A DNA stretch of 64,000 nt from Tetracladium setigerum (taxonomy: Eukaryota; Ascomycota; Leotiomycetes; Helotiales), in contig PZJY01000003.1 of assembly GCA_031472005.1 (NCBI GenBank), forward strand, positions 1,240,001-1,304,000, read 5' to 3'. Positions 55,772-64,000 of the stretch are shown piece after piece. A program made the position numbers and the translations under genes. The notes below the pieces were generated by a model, which searched no databases, had not been told where the DNA came from, and worked only from the letters and a program-made list of their open reading frames with translations. Numbering within the stretch: the first letter of the stretch is position 1; each line of letters starts with the position of its first letter.

Positions 55772-57347
55772 ATGTCCACTACCTTTGATGCCCAGGCATC
55801 ACAACACTCCCCTCCGCGGGTTTCAAATGGCAGTTCTGGGTCCAATAAATTCAACACCTTCGTCCGGAAATCTATGGATAAAGCCTCTTCTGTATTAAAG
55901 CTCGTCCCTCCTCCACCAGGTATGTCTCGACTCGAGTCACGTTTTTCTCGACAGACAATTTGCTGACCGCGGTAATAAGATAAGAATGGTAGTACTGCGG
56001 TTGTTGAGGCTTTGACTGAGAAGAAAGAACATCGAAGGGCACAGGTTCGGAAAGCTCAGATGTGTGTATTTCCCTATTTCCTCAATCTCTGTGTTTCTTT
56101 CAATGCCCCCTCAACCTATCCTCGTCTAAATACCGGGTCAATCCAACTAACTTACATTATCTCGGCGAATAGTGAGCATCGCCAACGAAAAGAAAACCAC
56201 GTCAAGACGCTCGAACAAGAAATCTCCGACCTACGTGACATGATTGATAAAGTTGAAACGCAATCCCACCTTTTCAAAATCGAAAACGAAGCCATCAAAA
56301 AAGCTTTAAAAGAGCAAGCATCCTCTTCTGTTCACTCACCAATTACCAACAATCAGTTGTGTATCCCTGTTGCGCCAGCTCTTTCCACCTCGCATTACAC
56401 GACCCCTTCGTCGCAGTCTAGTTTTGCTACTACTCCAGCCACTGCGACTGGGTCGAGAGATTTGGATCTGAACGACCTGGATCTAGATTTGGATTTGAAT
56501 TTGGACTTCGATCAGAAATTATTTGATTCTATTGCCAGTGTGGGATTCGACGAGGTGATGGATGTTAGTTATTTGCAACTTCAACCATTGGCTGAACACG
56601 AGGTATTTGGAAACATCGAAACGCCGATTAGAAATCCATTTGAGCAGACTATAAAGAAAGAAGAGGCACCCGCACATCTTCTAGTCCAAGGCCAAATCCC
56701 AACATATCCTCCTCCTCTACCTGTCGACCAAAATACTAATACGGATATGGATGCCTCGTACGAAAATCCGGAGGTTGCCTTGTTGGCTATTAATTTTATT
56801 CTAGCGTACGTCCTCCTCAAAATATTGCCTTTGGGTTTCTTGTTTTCTCATCTTGGAGGAATTGAATCTATGCTAACTGATATCACACAGTCTCGAATAC
56901 CCCTGCCACACCCACTTCCTCCCCAAATCCACGCACCCCACACCCGGCCTTCCCATCCTCCCACCACACGTCCCCTCCGGCCACGAACTAATGGCCTCAA
57001 CCTACCTCTACACCCACGCACCCCTCCCCGTCTTCCAAACCATGCACCACCACTGGAAATCCAGCACACCTCCTCCTCCACCCTGCTCCTCTACCTCACC
57101 ACCACTCTGGAAAGTCCCCTCATCCCCCAAAGAAGAGCTACAGAAATTATGGAAGATGAGTTCGTCGCTGAGCAAAGAGGATTGGGAGATTACGCCTGTG
57201 CAGGCCTGGTTTTTGCTGGTCGAGGCCTTGGGGACGGAGGTCTTGATGAGGAAGGGCGTGGTGGAGGAGTTGAAGAAGAATTTGGGCAAGTTGGTGGAGT
57301 GCTTTGGGTTTGGTGCTACGATGAATGAGGGCTTGTTTTGGGGGTAG
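55772..57347 (+). CDS. bZIP transcription factor, 439 aa
   Basis: Predicted nuclear regulator. Exons 55772-55919, 55980-56061, 56173-56805 and 56891-57347 total 1320 nt in frame. The basic region and zipper are assembled across intron 2: EHRRAQVRKAQIEHRQRKEN, then HVKTLEQEISDLRDMIDKVE, as in AP-1-like fungal bZIPs. A Ser/Thr/Pro region follows. Next is an unusual acidic alternating stretch DLDLNDLDLDLDLNLDFD at about 56463-56515. The C-terminal block has ALLAINFILALEYPC and GHELMASTYLYTHAPLP, found in a group of Ascomycota bZIP proteins. The start is the first ATG of the conserved N-terminal exon; an upstream frame in the leader is not supported. Confidence 0.82.
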
Positions 57348-57881
57348 TGGGGGAGGTGGAGGTTATGAAGAGATGATGGCTGGTGGTATATACTAAGAGA
57401 AGCACCAGAGGAGAGAGTTGGGTCCGAGTAATTGTCCATAAAGGTTCGGTAATTTCAGGCATTCCTGGAAATGACTAGTTTGGATAAAATAGAGAGATTC
57501 CAACGTGGGGTGGAGGGTGTTAACTTATTGCTCGGCGAAAAAGGCGTATATAGGGGGAGTCGACAACGACTAGCGATATTTCTTCGTCTTTTAATGATGC
57601 CAAGGACGTTAGTTCCAGTGTCACGCTTTGTGTGACGAAATCAATGGTTCGAGTCTCGCTACCTATTGATCGTAGAGTGTTAAGGCTCAAAGATGTAATT
57701 TCGTGTATACTAGGAGAAGGCTGGTACTGTGGGTAACCCAGCTACCAATTGTTCAAAAAACGCCTCGTAAATGTTGTCGCGACTTCCTCCATGCGCAAAC
57801 AGACAAACAACCTCCAACAATGCAATTACCTTGAACCCAAATCAAATTCGTTCCTTCCCATTTCCATTTCCACACACCCCC
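57348..57881. other. Convergent 3' intergenic region
   Basis: Between the bZIP gene and the minus-strand Zn2Cys6 gene. A short tRNA-like stretch near 57600-57660 was examined and rejected. Nothing else was seen. Confidence 0.4.
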
Positions 57882-59872
57882 TCAATCCACAGGTTTCTTC
57901 TTCGTATACCCCGCTCCCTCTGGTTCCAGGTGCCTCGCAATCTTCCAGCCCATATCAGCAAGCAAACTCATCGCCGCTCTCGCCCACTCCAACTCCCTCT
58001 CACATCCAGGCGAATATCTAAAAGTCAACGTAGCCATGAGCAGCGGAACCATCATCGCTCCTGGACCTTGCGATTTCTTGTCCTCTTGGATGCAGAACTC
58101 GACAGTTTGAGCTATATTCTTCGCGAGGCCAACGAGGTCTTTGCGGTGTTCGAGGGACGCAGTTTGGCCATGTATGTGGCCATTGGGGAAGGTGGTGTGG
58201 TTGGAGGTGATGGCTCGGCTTTGATATTTGGTGTTGGTGTTGATGATTTTGTTGTTGGAGGTGTAGGCGTTGACTGAGGTGGTGGGGAGTGAAGCTGTAC
58301 GAACTTCATGATACGGCCGTATATTTCCATGATGGTGCGGAAAGTGAGGATGCAAGCCATCCAATACATATTTGTCGTAAAGGCGGATGAGAGATCTTTG
58401 AAGTGGAAGGCAACCGGGAATAATTTCTCGGAGTCGGCTTGGTCCGGGAGGAGTTCCAGGGTTGAGAGTCGATTCCAGTATAATGGCCCATCGCAGTTGG
58501 ATTGGAGGTCGGAGAAGAACTTTTGAAGAAGTGCGTCGACGGCCCAGCAACGATCGAGGATAGCGAAGAGTTCGGGCATCTCGGAGGGAGTAGGACTACC
58601 AAGACGGTCAGAATCTTCGAATATCGCGGGAAGAAGCGACATAATATCGAGGAGTTGATCGTAAGAACCGTTGGACCGGCCTTTCCAGGCTATTTTTTGC
58701 CATGCTGGTTCGGAGAGGTAAGTCGAACAGCGGAGGTGCATTCCTTGGAGTATCTGTTTTTTGGGGGTCAGTAAATGTTTTTGGAGATTTTGGGAGAAGT
58801 GGAATGGAGAGAACGAACTCCTGTTTGGCGGAAAGAAGAGAATAAATGGTGGCCTAGGCCTTCAGAGTTTGCTTTGGTTCCTCGAAGCTGTACTAATCTC
58901 GCACAACCGTCAGAGTGGCCGACCCACCCACCTCTTGTACCACCAGGGCACTCGAGGGTTCTGCACTATGAGTTTAGCGACATACGTAGACGAGACGAGC
59001 GAGATGGCAAATGATGAAGAAAGAATTACATACTCGTACATGCCCAACGCCATGCAAGCGGCGAGGGCTGGTTAATAGCATGTCAGTCAATGCCGAACGA
59101 GGGGAAGTTTCCTACTACTTACTCTCATCACGATACATCAAATTCGGGTCCCACAAAGCATGTTGAAGATCTCTCAAGCCTTCCACATACAACCTCTTAC
59201 TTTCCAGAACCAGATTCTTGTCATTATTATTCCTTCCCAGCCTTACCGAAGAAAGTGCAAGAATAGCCGTATCCAGCGCCTTTGTCAGGTCCGGCAGTTC
59301 GGGCACAAGAACCAGCCAAGCACCTTCTTCCGACTTGATTCGCGAGCGTACAGTATGCAAATTAACATCTGCTACGAAATTGGACAAGAATTGGCAGAAG
59401 AACTGTTGGCGGAATGCTGCGGGCGAAGTAATTTCGATATCTGGTGCAAATTTGGCCGTTACAATACTCGGATCATGGTGATTTGAGGAGCTGCTGCCGC
59501 TGCTGCTCTTTCGGGCAACTTTGGGAACAACTACCTCGGGAGATTTCTTGCGTGGCACGGCTCGACGATATGTTTTGACATGAGATCTGGGGAGGAGGTC
59601 GCCTGCAGTCGAATCACCGGTGGCTTGATCGACAACAAATATAGCCTCTCGTTGGTATCCTCCACACACCCTATTGGTCTTTACGCATTTCAAGCACTCG
59701 GGTCTTTCAAAACTACACTGCGAGGGTGGTCGAAAGGGTCAGCCGGGTTGATGCAGAAATATGTATATAGATATGGATATGGCGTTTTGACAGAGCTGAA
59801 TAATAGACGAACCGCTATCTTCCTCTTCCGACAAGTATTGCAACCCTTTGACTTTCCAGGAACCCCGACCAT
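57882..59872 (-). CDS. Zn2Cys6 fungal transcription factor, about 567 aa, one frame break
   Basis: Predicted nuclear regulator with DUF3468/fungal_trans_2-like architecture. Minus-strand exons are 59872-59813, 59717-59123, 59067-59034, 58960-58819 and 58753-57882. The zinc cluster at residues 11-38 reads GCNTCRKRKIAC, then ECLKCVKTNRVC, with intron 1 ending just before the third Cys. Typical later motifs are ETLAACMALGMYE, HSDGCARLVQLRGTKA and MHLRCSTYLSEPAWQKIAWK. Introns 1 and 4 use the uncommon donor gttcgt. In the last exon the frame breaks at the CC pair 58168-58169 (plus strand). One more base there joins ATYMGQTASLEHRKDLVGL to the C terminus ending KKKPVD. The exon sum is one short of a multiple of three. 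Confidence 0.78.
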
Positions 59873-60366
59873 TTTGGATTTAGTAATACTCCGTAGAGCT
59901 CGAATGGGTGTTATGCTCCACTGTCTAGCCTGTTCGAGGTCGTATGTCCACGACGACTGTCCCTATCCACTTCTCCTCATTGGCATGGGCGCACCTCCTT
60001 TGGGCGATACGGAGATTATTTCGATGTCACTTCTCACCTGTGACTGCCTGCACACACACCCCACGGATGTCACGGAGCAACGATGGCTTGGATGTTGGAA
60101 ATCTTGGTGGTGTGTTGTTGAGATGTGCTTGAACATGGCACCGCCGTTAGCTAGACGCCGCTTTGGGCATCAACATGCGAAAGCTAGGGAAGTTCCGTCC
60201 CTAGCCTGTCTTGGACAAACGCCCAGACGTCGTCCCTCAACGTCGCATGAAGAAGCTGGACATCCATTTTCTTCCTCAATCCGCACGATATCATTTCTGG
60301 CTTCCAAAGACTTTCTTTTTCCGAAGAGATGACCCGGCATCATATCTCAATGACCTGCCACAAATG
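59873..60366. other. Region upstream of the Zn2Cys6 gene; possible extra exon of a neighbour
   Basis: Mostly the promoter of the minus-strand Zn2Cys6 gene. A minus-strand open stretch at about 60175-60350 could be a last exon of the membrane-protein candidate at 60367-60993, but its splice link is not convincing. Confidence 0.3.
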
Positions 60367-60993
60367 TTACTCGTTAAAGTAGGTAAGGCAGGGGCCTCTT
60401 CTCTCACCCCTTTTCCCATAACTACCAGCTCTGCGTTCCGTATCCTCCTTGAACTCCACAAAACGTCCCTTTGGCCAGCTCTTATAAACAGACCATCGAG
60501 GGTGATACCAATATCTCCAGTTTATAACCTTCGCGGGGATCCCGAGCAGATGCATCAATCGCAAACGGCCTCCGAAGCATCACAGCCAGAAAGGAAATAG
60601 TCCCCACAGAAATAGACTTGAGAAGCGATGTGAGGATGAAGCGTAAGGCATACAAGAAGCAGAGGATCTGAGCTATACACACTAGAGTAAAGGGAAACAG
60701 CTCGGTATTGCAGATGGTGTCCCATTGAGGAGCTTCTGCTTCCAGCACACTCGAAGGTTTCGGCACAACGATAGTCGAAGCAGCACTTGCCTCAATCGCT
60801 TTCAAGCGCGATATGCCTTTCTGAATATTCCACGGCGTACATATGAGCTCTCCCAAACATCTGGTAGATCGCGAATGGTCACAATATCATCACCGCCACA
60901 CTTGTCAGCATATGAAACACTCCGTTCCTTGAGAATTGCACCCGTAGACGGAATCCATCGTTCCTTCGTGCTACTCTTTTCAGAAGCGTTCAT
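60367..60993 (-). CDS. Candidate fungal membrane protein with frame breaks
   Basis: No family recognised. Three pieces in different minus-strand frames together look coding. First is MNASEKSSTKERWIPSTGAI from ATG 60993. Second is GELICTPWNIQKGISRLKAI with a hydrophobic stretch LFPFTLVCIAQILCFLYALR. Third is LGIPAKVINWRYWYHPRWSV with YKSWPKGRFVEF. The first join could be one missing base in the T run near 60854; the second needs one extra base near 60570 or an unseen intron. The protein would have at least one TM segment and an aromatic-rich motif after it. The 3' end is unresolved and may extend to about 60175. This could be a pseudogene, an error-affected gene, or a partly wrong join. Confidence 0.35.
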
Positions 60994-61524
60994 GTGGGAT
61001 TAGGGCAAGTACGGTCTGGCACTTCTTAAAATTTCTTTGTCAATTCCAGGAAATGGACAAGGACACCGAGAACATGGTCCTTGCAAGCAAGGCTGGATTC
61101 AAGTAATCGCTTTTCAATTGTTTTTGTATTTTATTTACTATATGCCAATGTTCATTCTCCATAATTATCCACGCCATCCCTATCCCATCCTTCCCCAAAC
61201 CACAAAAGAGCGAGTAATTGACGCAAGCAGGCAATGTTGGATCCTACGAGACGTCTAACAAGCAAGAAAATGCGAGATCATTCTACCCTACCAACCAATG
61301 CAGAACAGGAGGAGCATCGCAAAAGACTTTATCCAGCCGGTTCTGTTGAGTCGTGAGCGCAGAACATCACAGCCAAGCCAGATTTGACAGCTTCATGAAG
61401 CCAGAGCTTGCATCTTTCAGTACCGAGTCATGCCCCCACCAAATAACGCCCAACCCAAGTATCTTCCGCCAAATGAAGTGGTTGCCTTTCAACCCGACGA
61501 TGAATCTCCTTGCTGTTAAGCACA
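60994..61524. other. Intergenic region, no gene seen
   Basis: Between the membrane-protein candidate and the conserved orphan gene, both on the minus strand. Nothing was recognised. Confidence 0.4.
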
Positions 61525-62801
61525 CTAGCCGCTCTTGACACGTCTCTCAGTCGTGCCATGAGCGCCCTTTGCAGCAGCGTATCGCTCCGCGGAAACAGCT
61601 CTAACTGCCTTCCAGCCCTTGAATACAATCACGCCCTCTTCGTCGCTCTCATCGTCATCATCAGATGGGATGGTGGAGGGTGGTGTAAGTGGAAGATCAT
61701 TGGTGCTGACGAGCTTGGCGTTGGAGATGATGGGAGTGTTGGCTGCGGAGTTGACTGGGGTTGGTGGTGTGAGAGAGGAGAGGAGGTCTCGCAATTCTGT
61801 CAATCCAGCGCCAAGTTTAAAGACAGGTGTAGGAGAAGCTGCTGTGACATCGTTGGGGTTGTTGTCAACGACCAAGTTCTCCTTGTGTCCAGCAACAACA
61901 GCATCGTTGACAACCTCTTCGCCCTTGGAAGAATGATCGCCGCAATCAAGATCCAACTCCCAGATAGAACTGGATACAACCCCGCTCCATTTGCGTGGCA
62001 CGAAGGGACCAGGTGTTTCAGGGCGAGTGTTGTAGCTATTGACCAGGCTGCGGTGGAAGCTGAAGATTTCCTTGACATCGGCAGGCATTCTGGACTCGGA
62101 GGCTGGCTTTTTTATTGGAGATGGTCGTCCTTGTCCAATGGGGCCAAATGGATTTGGGGCGAAGTAGGATGTTGGTCGGGGTGAGGAGGCTGCTTCGCTG
62201 GCGGTTCTGGATCTGATGCGCTCAAGAACTTGTCGAACATCTACGGCTTGGCGCTTTGGGGGTTTGATTGAAGGAACATTTGTGCGAGTTGTCGTTCGTT
62301 GGAAGAGAGGCGAGAGAGGACTTCTTCCTTGCTCATCTTTGCGAATCCAACAGTGGCGCGACAGCCAGAGCTGATGAATCCAGCGTCGTTGTCGTACTGG
62401 AGATATTCACCTCTGTCATGTGCAGAGGCTGGGGACGTAAAGGGATCAGAGCCACCGGCGAATTGACGAGCCTCCTCAGCGGAAAACTCAACTCGTTGGT
62501 CATCTGCCATTCGAGAGTCATCGCCATACATGATGAATCCGTCTCCTCGAACACCAATACTGAGGTTGCTCGCCCACTTCTGGATTCGCTTCGCGCCCTC
62601 CTTGCCGGTGACATAGCTGATGTCACGGTTTCTGTTGTTCAACATCTCAATGATAGTTTCAGCGAGCATGTCGCTGCCTTGGTTTCCGTACGATGCGTAG
62701 ATCTCGGCGTAGGGGCTCAAATTGAGGTTGACGCCTCCTCGCATGTTGGAGAAAGAGGATCCACCCTTGTTTCCGCTTGGGGGTGTGACTGGAGCTGGCA
62801 T
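61525..62801 (-). CDS. Conserved-looking fungal protein of unknown function, about 425 aa, one frame break
   Basis: I cannot name a family. From ATG 62801 the N-terminal half is well ordered (NLNLSPYAEIYASYGNQG, then DMLAETIIEMLNNRNRDISY and EEVLSRLSSNERQLAQMF). It breaks at the five-base G run 62258-62262 on the plus strand. One more base there continues as KRQAVDVRQVLERIRSRTAS, then a Pro-rich stretch (SYFAPNPFGPIGQGRPSP). The end is an acidic segment (DDDDESDEEGVIVFKGWKAV) with a basic tail. The single-exon span is 1277 nt, one short of a multiple of three. The acidic patch and basic tail suggest a nuclear or nucleic-acid-linked protein, but that is only a guess. Confidence 0.6.
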
Positions 62802-64000
62802 TGTTGCTTGCTTGGTGGGTTGATTTATTGATCGGTAGTAGGTTGAAGATTCGAAAGCTGTTGATGTTGGATGGAAGATGTGATGGAAGCTGGGAATGAT
62901 GGATGAAGAGAAAGATGATGGGGATGTGAGTGCGAAGATTTCACAATTTTCTAAATTCTTTTTTGTGCGCTGGTAAATGTGAGGCTGGTGAAGACATAGA
63001 TGAAAGGTGAGTTGTTCACTTTTCACTTTTGCGTTGAGGTGAGGTGGATGACCAAGCGAGTGCTCTACCGTCGAACTTCGCGGACAATTGTTGCGCAAAC
63101 CAAGTGCAATTATTGATTTAGTTCTGCGAGGCCGAGGTGCGAAAACAAGTATCAGTTAGGCGTGAGAGAGATTCGATTGTATTGAGATATGCGCTTTGGG
63201 CTGCTTCAACTTCTGTTCTCTTTGATTCCGTGATATTGCACGGAGTGAGACAGAAGAGCGAAGAAATCGACCTAGCTCATAGGTGATGGGCACACGATGC
63301 CTAAGCTATCTGAAACGAATGAAAAGGAATGGTTACTGTTTTGCCCAAAGGAAGAGGAGACTTTCACTGGTAAGTAGTTGCCAGTTCAGATCGAAATAAA
63401 GGAATTATGGCCAGAACAATGCATTGAATGGTGCTTGGCTAGCTCGCAGATCAAATCGTATCCTATTTATTTGTTGGCTTTCACTTATTATAAGTTTTGG
63501 GGCCAGTAAGCCGCTAATTTGCTAGTTCTTAGAATTCCACACCCTCATCAGGTCCTTCTGACGTTCAAGTTTCGAGTGCCAAGCCTCAAGCATATATCAC
63601 GAACATTTGAACTTCAGCAAATGCGAGAACACGACCGTCTGCAAAGAGTAGAACGCTAAAATACATCAACGGAAACAGTCAAAGTAGCTTGAAATAGATG
63701 TCAGTTGGATTTCTAGTACAATATATTGGAAATTATCCAAAAGTAGAGCTATCTTGGCATGTCCCTCTCTCAATCTCTTCGTCTCTTCATGGCTCTCTCT
63801 CGGTTAATTGTGTCCCAACCCTTGAAGATCAATTCTTCTTCCTCCGAATCAGTGGATTCCGGTGTAGCTTCTTCTCCAACTCAAGAGGGTGGAGAAGTGT
63901 TTTGCTCGTTGGGTGTATCTGAGGAAGGTGCAACCCGCACACCTCTCGACTGATCGATCCGGTTGCTTCTATGTGAAAAGACTTCGTGCTGACCGGATCT
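62802..64000. other. Terminal intergenic region, no gene seen
   Basis: Upstream of the minus-strand orphan gene to the window end. Short frames near 63698-63953 are Ser-rich but have no recognisable domain; a gene starting beyond the window cannot be excluded. Confidence 0.35.

Noticed and set aside
57590..57670. tRNA-like stretch with gttcgagtc and a gtcac/gtgac hairpin
   Set aside because: The T-arm bases do not pair, the anticodon-like loop lacks the U33 position, and no acceptor stem can be formed.

Overview
This window looks like a gene-dense chromosomal segment of a filamentous ascomycete. The evidence is many short GT-AG introns (about 45-230 nt), Zn2Cys6 and bZIP regulators, a CBM1-tailed mannanase, a Pth11-like receptor and the fungal D-galacturonate pathway. 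A Leotiomycete (Botrytis/Sclerotinia-like) is my best guess, but that is inference; nothing here fixes the genus.

Layout. 1-9 kb: a secreted GH5 mannanase with N-terminal CBM1, a SAM methyltransferase, a secreted orphan protein, a GNAT acetyltransferase with a frame break, and a seven-exon orphan membrane protein. 9.6-15 kb: glutathione peroxidase, then a divergent pair, D-galacturonate reductase (gar2/gaaA type) and 2-keto-3-deoxy-L-galactonate aldolase (lga1/gaaC type), sharing a 1.85-kb intergenic promoter. 16.5-26.2 kb: a possible regulatory or metabolic neighbourhood of Zn2Cys6 factor, divergent GAPDH paralogue, Dal5-like MFS transporter and second Zn2Cys6 factor. 26-31.9 kb: a gene-poor stretch with a three-unit tandem repeat, a CCHC zinc-knuckle protein and a Tda3-like FAD oxidoreductase. 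32.8-39.7 kb: a DUF3505-like protein, a Pth11-like receptor, an O-methyltransferase and a secreted protein. 40.8-45.8 kb: two paralogous AlkB-like 2-oxoglutarate dioxygenases and a zinc-independent enoyl/quinone reductase. 45.8-63 kb: a foldback (MITE-like) element, a Gln/Pro-rich orphan, a UROD/MetE-like barrel protein, COG1, a mitochondrial DUF1640/CCDC90 protein, a bZIP factor, a third Zn2Cys6 factor, a poorly resolved membrane gene and a conserved orphan.

Plant cell-wall use is the clearest theme: mannan cleavage outside the cell and two of the four steps of pectin-derived galacturonate catabolism inside it. The remaining genes are mixed housekeeping and accessory.

A striking technical feature is that nine otherwise good genes carry 11 single-base frame breaks (10 missing bases, 1 extra), almost all in short G/C runs. 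They include two in COG1, a normally single-copy housekeeping gene. In every case the exon lengths add up to a multiple of three once the breaks are counted. I therefore read most of them as consensus-sequence errors rather than pseudogenes. No tRNA, rRNA or CRISPR could be supported.
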